DNA of 64,000 nucleotides from Isoetes taiwanensis (Eukaryota; Streptophyta; Lycopodiopsida; Isoetales; Isoetaceae): positions 1 through 64,000 of the forward strand of contig JAJEKV010000291.1 of NCBI GenBank assembly GCA_021234155.1. Direction: 5' to 3'. The notes beneath the pieces were generated by a model. The model made no database searches and was not told where the DNA came from. It saw nothing but the letters and a program-made list of their open reading frames with translations. Positions 46,433 through 56,206 of this stretch are shown piece by piece. Numbering within the stretch: position 1 is the first letter of the stretch; each line of letters opens with the position of its first letter. The position numbers and the translations under genes were made by a program.

Positions 46433-47053
46433 ACCTAAACCGGTATCCTCCAAAATTCTGGTGTTCGATTTGAATGGAGTGCTCTGCAAAACGTTACCTA
46501 AAGCAACATTCGACCTATCATGGTATGCACAGAAACCATTTGAGACACGTACGAAATGGGTATATCCGCGGCCATATCTGAAGGAGATGTTAGACCAAGC
46601 TTTCACTTTATTTCGTTGTGCAATTTGGTCGTCGATGGAGAATAGAAATATACAGGAAGTTTTGAGAGTAGTTCCTGAATTACATAGAGATTGGGCATCT
46701 GTTTGGGATCAGAGCAAATGTAAGTCATTTAAAAACCCGAAGGATCCGTCAGGTAAGAATATATTTGTGAAATGCTTGAGCGACATGATGGATGACTTGG
46801 GCGTTCAGGAGAAGGAAGGCATCATTATAGTTGATGATGACGCCTTGAAGTGTCACAGTCACTAAATCCACCATCCTATCATCCTGATATGGTTACCACA
46901 GATGATTTTCTGCTAAGTTTCATTGGTGTCATGCAAGAAATAGCTTCAGGAAAAATGGTCGAAGATATACAAACACTATACCTGCAACTTGATCAGACAG
47001 GGGAAATTGACAGGGACCTTGAGAAAATCGTTCTAGAAAGGGAACTGTTTTGA
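46433..47053 (+). CDS. FCP1/NLI-interacting-factor-like HAD phosphatase domain inside element D
   Basis: The frame reads SSKILVFDLNGVLCKTLPKA, WVYPRPYLKEMLDQAFTLFR, CAIWSSMENRNIQEVL, then GIIIVDDDALKC and, after one shift near 46855, NPPSYHPDMVTTDD. These are the HAD motifs of the FCP1/NLI (TIM50-like) family: the nucleophile Asp in FDLNG, Ser in IWSS, and DD in the acidic motif. The second Asp of the usual DxDx(T/V) is Asn here (DLNGV), as in several plant relatives, so activity is uncertain. Active family members dephosphorylate proteins such as the RNA polymerase II tail. The domain is about 200 residues, near full length. It follows the large unknown frame and probably forms one spliced gene with it. 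Confidence 0.75.
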
Positions 47054-47901
47054 TATATATGTATACCGGAAATACACTTTCCATAAAAGTTTATGAATAT
47101 GAAATATACTTTACACCAAAGGTTTTGAATATATATTGTGTTCTTGTAGCAGCATTATTGGTACTGTGTACGTATTGTATTATTATATTATGTGTATGAT
47201 TTGCTATACTTGCAATAATTTGTATGTATATACCGTCAATAATTCAGGTGTGTATAAATAGATATGCATGAAATTGCCAAACCATAACCCCGGCCCTCCA
47301 CCGCTTCTTGTTATTATGGCACATTCTATTACCTGCAAGATGACCCATGAGGACCTCTGCAGGTGCCGCCAGCTAGAAATAGAACTTGAGGACTGGTTAA
47401 CTGTCGTTGCTATGAATCCCGTCCGCTTCTATCCTGATCCCTTTGATGTTGTAATCCATCTTCAATGGAATCCAGAGCATGCTTTGTTCATGATGGAGAG
47501 GATCTCGTGAGCTTTGTCGACGATGAATCGGATTAATTTTTTTAGTTTATATTCTATTATAATGCTATATTTATGCTAATGAAATCGCGCCACGCGCGAT
47601 TTGAACCACGAAAATCTATGTTTTGTAGCAACTTGCTTGCCGTTATTTATTCGTAAAGCACTAAAATTTCAATCTATAGATTTCATTTGTCGCTACGTGA
47701 TGGTATGAAATAATAAGCAATTTCCTACTTTTTATATTGCCAACATTCTGTCATAATATGGGTGATTTGCATCGAATATTTGAATGCCTTTTCATTTCAA
47801 CACAAAATGCATCTTCCTAGCCCGAAAATAAGCTCAGTGCAAAAGTGTGGTTAATTCAATATAATGGTCAATAAAAGGCTTATACGGCGCGATTTTGGAA
47901 T
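47054..47901 (+). other. Element D right flank with one small frame
   Basis: AT-rich. A frame of 80 residues at 47268-47510 (THEDLCRCRQLEIELEDWLT, ending in FMMERIS) has coding-like composition but no recognised domain. GC-rich palindromes lie at 47582-47602 and, half-size, at 47885-47896, the latter next to the right inverted repeat. Confidence 0.4.
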
Positions 47902-47934
47902 AGACATAATCCCAATTTAATTGAATGATGGTTC
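47902..47934 (-). repeat. Element D right terminal inverted repeat
   Basis: Exact 32-bp reverse complement of 25940-25971 plus one C. It is followed by CAA (47935-47937), the right copy of the target duplication, and then element C gag. Confidence 0.9.
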
Positions 47935-48063
47935 CAAGTCTTCGACCCTTCTTTCTGACGTATAGGCTGCGTTGACTGCCAACCTGCCCTGTCGCCTATA
48001 AGGGACCGCGAAGTCGAAGATGCTTAGAGCTATTGTCATCTTGACAAGGATGACATGATCGAT
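47935..48063 (-). pseudogene. gag: Element C gag part a, middle piece
   Basis: Minus strand. The codons for DFAVPYRRQGRLAVNAAY and TSERRVEDL align with DFAIPHRRQARLAVTAALTS and DRRVEDL of element A (19400-19560). It connects on the left across element D to 25939 and on the right across element E to 56216. The last nine bases (48055-48063) are the left target duplication of element E. Confidence 0.85.
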
Positions 48064-48081
48064 CAGGGTTTCCCTTAAGGG

Positions 48082-48984
48082 AAAACTGGAAGTTGGTAAG
48101 TTTCGTACACTTGGCGAATTTCACAATTTAGAAGTTAGCTAAGGTGGCGAATATTTTGTTTTATTGAAGTTAGTACATAGTACTCGAGGTGAATTTTTTA
48201 CAAAGACCATTGAATAATGTAGTAAAGATTAGACTAATTATTTTAAGCAGGCAAAAACAAATCCAGAAACTAATAAATTACAAGGTCAAATTTAAGGTCG
48301 AAACAAATTACAAAGGTCGGTCGAATAACAAATTACAAAGGTCGAAATTACAAGGTCGAAATTACAAGGTCGAAACAAATCCAGAAACTAACAAATTACA
48401 AGGTCAAAACAAGGTCAAATTTAAGCCGAAGGTTTAAAATTAGTTAAGCTCGAATGTTGTAAATAAATCGAGTGCTTTTTTTTAACGAATAGGAAGAAGT
48501 GAATGTTAGTATTAGAGACAAAATTCAAACACTAAACTTGAGTATGTATCTAGAAGATACACCTACTTCTCCTTCAATACAATTCAAGAATACAATGACA
48601 ATATCAAATAATCAAGTTCATAAAATCAATGGTCCTTAAATAACCATTGGACTTATAAACTTTCTCAAACACTGTAGCAATGATACTAGCGAAAACACTG
48701 TAGCAATATTTGGTTAACTACGGTGCAATTTTCGCTCCCGATCCAGCAGATCCGATCTTCATATGTATCAATTCAATTCAGTTTTGTCCTTATAAACAGG
48801 TTTCACTGGTTTCCCACGGTTAAGGCTGCATCAATTTAGCTCGGTCATCCCAGTACAGCATGTTTCCTTATTTTGAATAACCTTTGCCTCCAAACGCTAT
48901 CATTTCATTTAATTTAAAATAGTAATGCCGACCCTTCATGAACCTACGTTCATATTCAACATGCAACCATTAAAAAAAATGAAC
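48082..48984. other. Element E left interior, no gene
   Basis: AT-rich. 48255-48425 has many copies of AAATTACAAGGTCGAA in varied order. The remainder shows nothing I can assign. Confidence 0.6.
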
Positions 48985-49345
48985 CTTGTAACTATCTTCG
49001 ATCTAGATATAATGTTACAGCTTGCAAATGTCTACACTCTTCTTTAGATTTCCATCTCACATTGCTCACTTCTTTCCCTTCTACCACCTTCTTCTCATAA
49101 AACTTGCCAACGTGTTTCTCTATAGTATCTAACTTTAACTGAAGCAGACATTCATTCTTATTTTTCCAAGAACACGCTGCACATCTCATTCTTGTTGCAC
49201 TCTTTGGCACTCCCGTTTCTTCATTTTCAAACACGGGCTGTATGAAAGGGAATCTACCTGCCCAATCCGGCTGAAACTCTCTTCCTTTTGTTCATTCACC
49301 AGATTTTCTTTTCCTCTTCTTAGTTTCTACATTCTCCTTCACTTC
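48985..49345 (-). pseudogene. Element E zinc-finger-like exon
   Basis: The minus-strand frame carries a basic segment (NVETKKRKRKSGE), one in-frame stop, then REFQPDWAGRFPFIQPVFEN, RMRCAACSWKNKNECLLQ, LKLDTIEKHVGKFYEKK and WKSKEECRHLQAVTLYL. The C-x2-C, H and C/H spacing looks like the TTF/BED-type DNA-binding modules at the N-terminus of hAT and related transposases. The upstream exon is probably 54072-54352, separated by LINE F. Nothing resembling the catalytic and dimerisation region follows. Confidence 0.5.
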
Positions 49346-49990
49346 GAGCGGCAACAGGCCAGGCAGGAGGTCGCTGACATGCGGGCCCGCCTAGACTCTG
49401 TGTTCATCACTCTGGACACCATGACACAGGAGAGGGAGCGCGCAATGCAGGAGACGATGGTCACGGTGTCTCGGCTTCAGTCAGAGGTGGAGGCAGCCAC
49501 CACCATGGCATCGGCGGGCGTATGAGGCTGCTCGCGGGCGACCCAACCCGCGGCTTTGGGATCTTGGTAAGTCCGGAACAGCAAGCCCGGCCCTCGACGC
49601 CCGTGTGCTGGGGCTCGAGCACGCTCTCGCTACTCAGAGCCTGGAGCTCCAGGGGTTGCGGGCAACCATCCATAGACAGAGCCAGGGTCTCCCTACCGAG
49701 GTTCATAGTCAGCTGCAGCAGTGCAGGCAGGAGATGGCCAAGCAGCAGCAGGCCCTGCAAGAGCTGTGCTCCCGACTTCACAGGGCCGAGAATGCGGCTC
49801 AGACCGCTACCCGCCACCTCCACGCCGGCGGCGGGCCCCATTGCTGCCCCCACTCCAACCACTCCCGCGCCATCCGGCCACCACCACCGCACCCCGGCCG
49901 CGAGGACCCGGAAGCCCTGCGCCCACCTTTGACCCTTGAGACCCGCAGGGGGAACTCGAGGAGGCCTTGACGGAGGCCTAATCTGGTAGT
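49346..49990 (+). pseudogene. LINE F ORF1, coiled-coil protein, 5'-truncated and broken
   Basis: Frames read HFERQQARQEVADMRARLDS, RERAMQETMVTVSRLQSEVE and, at 49605-49970, LGLEHALATQSLELQGLRAT and EMAKQQQALQELCSRLHRAE. These are long heptad-like helices rich in Gln, Glu and Leu, followed by a Pro/Ala/His-rich tail. L1-type ORF1 proteins commonly begin with such a coiled coil. Base composition is markedly GC-rich compared with element E around it. The start of the LINE near 49346 abuts element E's exon. Confidence 0.55.
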
Positions 49991-50535
49991 TGAAGGCATG
50001 CGAACAGCGAGGGGAGAGTCTGAAATCCACAACATCGAGCAGCACATTCTCGTCGGATGACATTCTCGAGGCCGGTTCACGACATTTCTCGACAGCGGTC
50101 ATGGGGCTCGGCGCCGAGTCATTGACGCATTGTCCATATTCCGCGGTTCGCGGATACGCACCGAGGTCAAATGATACCATATTGCGCCCGGGGCGGATCT
50201 TTGAAGGGACATCCATGTCGTGGACGGGACCTCACGGAGTACAGCGGGAGGCCTTGAGGCGGGGAGCTGAGTGGAGTCGGGAGGCATTCGCCACCCGAGG
50301 GGTGCGGGGAGTTGGATTCGAGCAAGATGCACATTTCCCGACGGCCTTTCTCTGCTGAGACCCGCCGGCCCCAACGCATGTTGCCGTGGCCTGCTTACGC
50401 TTCTCCTACCACGGCCCCCTTCTCCCTGCTCCTACTCCTGCTCCCCTCACGACCCACGCCCTCTCAGCTGCATGCCTCCGCCCCCATCTACTTCTCCTCA
50501 GCCTCTGCTTCCCGTCCTCCCAGCGACTTCAGTGC
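49991..50535 (+). other. LINE F region between ORF1 and ORF2
   Basis: GC-rich with shifted frames. I cannot assign a domain. Minus-strand frames here (for example 49461-50216) are shadows caused by GC composition. Confidence 0.5.
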
Positions 50536-51490
50536 GCTACCATGCCTGGCCCGACAAATAGGAATTGTGCCTCAGGGTGGTCTCATGGAATTGTCGAGGC
50601 TTCCCTTGGCGAAGGGGGCGGTCCCAACTTCCGTGGCGGCCCGATATGGATCTCATCTTTCTCATGGAGACATGGGAGCATCTTTGAGCCTGAGCTACGT
50701 CTGTAGGGTTACCAACATTTTCTCGGTCTTCAATACATGCAGGACAGAGGGTCATGGTGGAGTGGCTTGCTACTACTGGGACAACCTTGGCACATTAGGT
50801 TACCCTCCGTAAGCCGATGACACAACCGGTACTTGTGGGTTCGTGTGCATAGTACCAATGGCAACCCTCTTTTACGGCGCTGTTATTTCCCTCCACGCGA
50901 GAGAGCACCTTCTATCGCGAGCCACCCCGATGCGGATAGGATGGACCCTTATGTCGATCTATATGATGACATCTAAAGACTTCGCCGGTTGGGTAGGGTC
51001 GTCCTTCTTGGAGATTTCAATGCAGACAGGGTAGAGAGCAGCCCATGCGACTTGACCCCGGCCGGGCGATGTCCTGCAGCCTTCGCCCTTGAAGAAACAA
51101 CGCCCGCGAGGATTGGATGACAGCGAGTCACTTTCGCTTTGTGAATGTCATCTGCTATGTGGTATTTTTGACTTCATAATTTGCAATGGCACATCCACGG
51201 TGGCGGATTCTCGCAAGTGCACATGCGCACGGAGGGACAATCAGGGGAGGGTCTAGTGTGGTGGACTATGTGCTCGTAGTTGCGTAAGATATGCATCTCA
51301 TCGATCGTTTCCGGATGGAGCCGAGGCGGTCGGGATGAGGAGGTCGACTCGGATCACCTCCCACTTTATTTGGACTTTGCTTTGGCAAGCCGCCGGAACC
51401 CCACTACCACCCCTCGTAGCCCTCGGTTGAGACTAGATTATGGAGCCCGAGAGGACTACGCCAAGATGCTCATGGATGCCCTCCAGTAAT
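50536..51490 (+). pseudogene. LINE F ORF2 endonuclease domain, broken
   Basis: In shifted frames the sequence shows LRVVSWNCRGFP (50569-50605), DMDLIFLMETWEH (50643-50682), LLGDFNADR (50998-51030), CGIFDFIICNGTST (51159-51197), SSVVDYVLV (51253-51280) and DSDHLPLYLDF (51338-51371). These are, in order, the conserved blocks of the apurinic-type endonuclease of L1-like LINEs, with catalytic N, E, D and the terminal SDH. This domain nicks target DNA to start target-primed reverse transcription. Many frameshifts make it inactive. Confidence 0.82.
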
Positions 51491-53000
51491 TCTGCGGACC
51501 TCCACACTAGAAGCGTGAGCGAACCGGTGACTTGGCTATTACGGGATCGCGTGGGACGGGTGCTGGCGGTCACGTCCGCTCGGAGTCAGCAACATTCAGC
51601 GTAGCGATGGTTTGATGCGGTGTGTAAAGCATAGCGGCAGCTTCGAATCACATTCTGGATCCGGGTACCGGCTTGCAGGCCACCCCGCGGTCTGCGCCCA
51701 TGCAGCGAAGGAGACAAAGGCGCGGTACCTTGCCCTGACATCGGGGAGATGTTGACCTGCTGGACACTCATCCTCGAACCTTGTACGAGAGTGCCGAAGG
51801 CCAGCCGACTCACGAGGGGGACATCACGGGGTTGCGGCGGCTCTACTGAGCCCACAGGGGGCGTGTCGCCCCATACCCCCGGGATGGCCCCCATTGGTTC
51901 TCGTGGAGGAGGATGTTGTGGGCGGCCACCTGCGGTAGCTAATGGGAAGGCGGTGACCTCGATGAGTATCTGAGTAGAGTTATTCAAATGGGCGGGGCGG
52001 TAAACGTCGCTGGTCCTCACTACGTTCAGCGAGCATTGGCAGAAGGTTTTCCCGACAATGGACCATAAGCGGGGTTGTTCCCATTCACAAAGGCGGGCGA
52101 CCCACCTTTGTCCGCCATTCACCAGGACGATCATGGTCGATTCGTATTTGCCAAATGTTATTGGCATTCGAGCAGCAATTGACCACGGCAGGCGTAGGCC
52201 GGATGTGCGAGCCCTCACACAAAGCGGGCTTTAGACCCCCACTCAAGCGATTGACCATATCTTTACATTTGGGCGATTGAAGGCAAAGGAATCGTCGGCG
52301 GGACTTGTATTGCTGCTTTGTGGACTTCGCGAAGGCGTTTTGATACGGTGCCCGGGAAAAGTGTAGGCTAAGGCAAGGTCAACTGGGGCTCCCGCTGCAC
52401 GTACGAGAATGCCATATCTGAGGTTGTATGAGAGTTGTTTTGGCGGGATGCAGCCGACGGGCTGAAGCATTCACCCAGTAGTATCGGGGTCCGCGGGGGT
52501 TGCCCCTCTCACCAACACTTTTGGCCTCTACATTGATCCGGTTAGAGCCCGGCTTCACGAGCATGGGGATGGCATACAACTTTTTACGGGTCATCCGCTC
52601 ATCTATCATCTATGCGATGTTGGCTGGCCTACACGGTTATCACGGTCTCACCTGGATGCCTTATCGCGGTCTCTCAATGCATTGTCGAGCTTCTGGAGCA
52701 TATGCGCGTGAATCTAGCCAAGACCAAGGTGGTTCTCATATCCTCTTCACGCCACCCCCATGCCTCCTGACTCACATATGGGGGGACAGCCTGTGGACGC
52801 CACGCACCACCTACAAGTAAGTACCTAGGGGTGGAGTTCCCCTCCTCGCTTCTCTTTGGAGGCGTCTATCCGCTTCTAGCGGGTGGACCAGCAGGCTAGA
52901 AGGGGCGCTTTTATGCCATGCGAACAGCACCAGCAGAGCTCTATGATTGGGGCCATCGGTCCACATCTTTTGAACCTTCAGTCGAGCCTCGTCCTTCCTT
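51491..53000 (+). pseudogene. LINE F ORF2 reverse transcriptase, broken
   Basis: RT blocks in shifted frames are ANGKAVTSMS (51938-51968), LFPFTKAG/VVPIHKGG (52073-52096), DHIFTFGRLKAKESSAGLVL (52252-52310), LPLSPTLLASTLIRLEPGF (52500-52557), the active site seen as IYAM/YADDV-like codons (52609-52625), and YLGVEF (52819-52836). A segment RVDQQARRGAFYAMRTAPAE follows. The order is that of the L1-clade RT. The active-site Asp pair is visible only with a frame change. Confidence 0.8.
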
Positions 53001-53870
53001 CTGGTCGAGGTTTGGGGCGATCATCTCTTTGGCTGACTGGAATGACTTGGAGCGGTCACGAAGGCATTTTTGGCACGGGCATTTGGGGTGAAACCCTTAG
53101 TCCCCTATCGATTCTCTTTGTGAAACCGATTCTTGCCGCAGCCCTTGATAGACATAGTCTATTTTCGCAGCGATTACTATGGGTGATGCCTGGCCCGCAC
53201 TGGCTTACGCGTGGCAATGGGTCCGCGAGCGCCTCGGGTGGCCCTGCTGGAGGGCTAAAAGAGACTGGTTCGCGGATGGAACGTGTGTGGGAGATGCACG
53301 CGTCGCGGCAGTGGTTTCCTGGGCAGATCGGGGCCGGCCTAAGGGAGTACCTGGGACGCTTGCTTCCTTTGGCAAGCTCACGGGACCCCCAAGACTTAGA
53401 GCAGGCAGGTCAAAACGGCCCATTACAAGGAGCACATCAACCCCATGTTAGCGGGGCCACAAATCTACTGCGTTCCCTGCCCTCAAGAAGTGCGGTGACT
53501 CATTGCCTCCATTAAGCATTGGTGCCCACCATCTTCGTGATCGAGGGGCGGTGGATTGGGGAGCCCCCGCCAGGCGAGCTTTGTCTGTCTCGTCAAACGG
53601 GTGCCATTGAGGATGAGTCTCATACTTTCCGAGTTGCCCGGTGATTCACCGGATCCGGGCCAAATACGCTCCTTAATGCGGTAGGACTTTGCCCTTACAT
53701 TTGTCGATGAACACACCGTCCGACGCGATGCCTTGGGGTCATTATATCTGTGAGGTGGACCTCGCGAGGTCACCTTTGCCCCCGCCTGGCTGCCCGCTGA
53801 TTGGGCACTACGGGTGCGGTGCATGACTGTATATATTTGGGTGTTTCTGGCATTTTATATGTTAGGACAG
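53001..53870 (+). pseudogene. LINE F ORF2 C-terminal region
   Basis: It contains GAIEDESHT at about 53605-53632 after a CL.C-like stretch. This resembles the C-terminal CCHC motif of LINE ORF2 proteins, where H lies a few residues after acidic residues. Shifts are frequent. Confidence 0.55.
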
Positions 53871-54000
53871 TTTGTCAGCAGGCTGATTGCTGCCACGGTT
53901 TTTCCCTCGAAAACCCTTCGGGGCGGGGGTTTTTTAATCCGGGCAGTAATCCGCACTGCGTTTTTGTATTGGGTCCCATAGACCAATTGGTCTCCGTGGA
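53871..54000 (+). other. LINE F 3' tail with GC-rich hairpin
   Basis: CTCGAAAACCCTTCGGGGCG and a T run (53905-53932) can form a short stem. The same word, TTTTCCTC(G)AAAACCC..GGGCGGGG, ends both arms of the palindrome at 31525-31550 and 31701-31735. It is a candidate structure for recognition by the LINE reverse transcriptase. A tract of CCTT repeats follows at 54012-54030. Confidence 0.5.
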
Positions 54001-54071
54001 CGATAAAAATACCTTCCTTCCTTCCTTCCTTAGCATGGCATGAGGGCTGACTATAGGGAATGGAAAACGTA

Positions 54072-54352
54072 CTTGCTTCTTCACATAAATCAGCCTGCAC
54101 TATGACAACATCTTCAACTTGAGTCTCGACTTCTTGAACATCTTTCAGGTGCGCACCCATCTGTTCAATATTATGTCCTTCCGCAGTAGCATTTTCTGTA
54201 TGAGTTTCACTAGTACTACTACTAGAGGCCACATTTTTATTCGTTCTCTTAAAGAACGATAAGATGCCTTGGTTTGCCTTGGTGCCCACAAGTGCATTCA
54301 TTTTGCCGTAGCCCTCAGCTTCAATGAAGAGGTCTGCATATATAAGATGCAA
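54072..54352 (-). CDS. Element E first coding exon with QGILSFFK motif
   Basis: The minus-strand frame from 54352 reads MHLIYADLFIEAEGYGKMNA, LVGTKANQGILSFFKRTNKN, then a Ser-rich and acidic segment ending ADLCEEAS at a donor-like GTACGT (54071). Short N-terminal sequences of the form LxxFFKR are common in hAT-like transposases with TTF-type fingers. QGILSFF also fits the PCNA-binding pattern Qxx[ILM]xx[FY][FY]. Its next exon is probably 48985-49345. Confidence 0.45.
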
Positions 54353-56188
54353 GTTTAAGGACAGAAAGTATATTGTAACAGATAAAATAGCCTGGAACTT
54401 ACCTTGTAGACAATTCTTTCACTTGGATAAAAAGGAATATTTTTGTAGTAGCAAACCTGAAAAATAAAGAACGATGCATTATAATATTTAAGTTCATTTA
54501 TGTCGTGGCAGAGATACTGTTTTGCAAGAGCCTGTAATGTTGTCCCTGAAAGGTGTTTCTATTTGGAGTTATGTAGCAACCAACCAGATGAAATGATAGT
54601 CACTAAACCCTGCTGGTTGCAGCTTTGCAGCTTGCAGCTTGCCACCAGTTTTTTCTACTTCTCAAAATATGTGGTGCCATGGCGTTACACTGTTTGCTTA
54701 GCTCTGCTCATCCACATGGAAATGTCCCGACAAGATCAGTTCAATTTGGCTGAATAGAACATTGTTTGTATTTTGAAGCCACGCAGAAGGAGAGGAAATC
54801 TTAGAGGCATGTTTGTTAAATAAAAGAGATCCGTTTTGATATGGAAGAGAACAGATTTTTCTCTTCCAAACTTGCCTATTTATGCAATCCTGCTTCCTTC
54901 TAATTGCAGTGCGATCAATGTATTTTATTAGTTAATATCTAGCAGATTAGACTTGTAATGTGATGTTCAAATCTATTCTATGCTGCATGGCTTAAATGCC
55001 AGCCAAAAAATCCTGCATGGCTTAAATGCTAGATCTAGAAATGCGGCATTCGTATGGAACATATGAAAAGGCCACTAATCCTCCCTTCCTGCAGCTTATT
55101 CCAGGCAGTTTTACTGTGCAAAATGTCTAGAGCACCTTTGGAGGCAGTAAATAATACAAGTTCCAATGGAAATGATAGTCAAGCCCGCCGCCCAATGATG
55201 CAGCTCACTAGTTGGACATATGAGGACTCTGCATTTGGATTACTATGCTCACAAACATGCTGAAGATGATGGAATTTTTGTAGCTATATTTACTTTGATA
55301 ATTCAAAAAGATGGAGGGCTTCTTACAACATTTTCTCAACCTGTTAGCTACCAAATCCCTCTGAATCTTATGGTGCATGCTCCACTGCTAGTCAATGCAC
55401 TTGTCTAAATCCACATGACGAAATTGCGGCAAATTATTGTAATCCAAGTCAAGATTGCATTACAAGAAAAGGGCTTAGGTTGTGCAGTATATGCAAGAAC
55501 ATTTAAAAACAGAAAGCCTGCGGAGCAGTAAGGAAGATAGAAAGTAGAAGATCTGGATGAGAGGATGGCTGATTGGCCTAAGAACCCTGATCATACCATT
55601 CATTGGAATCTCTGCTTTTCTTATAAACTGAGACCTCTTTTTTCTCATGAAGATTTTGCTACGTATGGCACTCTTCACAATCTATTTAAAATTCTGCTGA
55701 TATCTTAACCTAATGATCCAGATTTGTGAATGAATTTATTTCGGATTTAGAAAGGGTCACAGAAAATCAAACTCAAATCCATAAAGAATAAATAAATTTG
55801 TTATAGAAATCAATACCCACTACCCAGATCCGTAGTTGAGGTGAAAACTTGACCTCGAGAAATAACAAACAGATCTGAAACAAAAAGCCAAGATGTTGAT
55901 GGAGTTGGAGTTCGTACCAGATTTTTTGCTAAGGAGAATGATTCATCTAATGGTTTTGGTTTTAGGACTATAAGAGGCGAATCAATCCAAAATCTCTAAA
56001 GCTTCGATAGTATTCCAGGCGAATAGCCCATCCACTGCCATCGTGTACTAGGCGAGCTCGTCTTCGGCGGGAGAAGCCACCGTCGAAAGGTTGGCTAATT
56101 TAAAAAAATTATTTAAATATGCAACCTACCTTGCATTCGTATCAATGGTTATAAAACATCTAAATATAGCATATTTGCGAATATTCGC
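54353..56188. other. Element E right interior, no supported gene
   Basis: AT-rich sequence upstream of the first exon, probably leader and promoter. The plus-strand frames at 55054-55408 have no recognised domain and use composition close to background. The last 250 bp before the end are GC-richer. Confidence 0.5.
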
Positions 56189-56206
56189 CCCTTAAGGGAA
56201 ACCCTG
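56189..56206 (-). repeat. Element E right terminal inverted repeat
   Basis: CCCTTAAGGGAAACCCTG, the exact reverse complement of 48064-48081. It includes the self-complementary decamer CCCTTAAGGG. Confidence 0.88.

Larger units (their letters stand above)
25940..47934. mobile_element. Element D, 22-kb terminal-inverted-repeat DNA transposon
   Basis: A perfect 32-bp inverted repeat (25940-25971 and 47902-47933, beginning AACCATCATTCAATTAAATT) bounds the region. The flanks are gag of element C. Removing the interval and one copy of CAA restores the gag sequence GGTCATCAAGTCTTCG, which aligns with element A gag near 19450. Contents from left to right are a minus-strand transposase, low-complexity DNA, a large palindrome, a second long inverted repeat, and a plus-strand gene block with a phosphatase-like gene. 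The termini are not CACTA. The 3-bp duplication and the transposase motifs do not let me place it firmly in a named superfamily. Confidence 0.82.
48064..56206. mobile_element. Element E, 8.1-kb transposon with CAGGG/CCCTG ends
   Basis: Ends are the inverted repeat CAGGGTTTCCCTTAAGGG (48064-48081 and 56189-56206). ATGATCGAT flanks both sides (48055-48063 and 56207-56215), and removing the element rejoins gag of element C. CAGGG ends are typical of hAT transposons, whose duplication is 8 bp; nine bases are shared here, which is more usual for Mutator-like elements. Only zinc-finger-type exons are seen on the minus strand, and no catalytic domain, so the copy is non-autonomous now. A decayed LINE lies inside it. 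Confidence 0.8.

Noticed and set aside
49461-50216. Minus-strand 251-codon open frame
   Set aside because: It is a shadow of GC-rich LINE ORF1 on the plus strand, with low-complexity Gly/Pro/Trp content and no recognised domain.
51586-52218. Minus-strand 210-codon open frame
   Set aside because: It is antisense to the LINE reverse transcriptase blocks, which are in the expected order on the plus strand.
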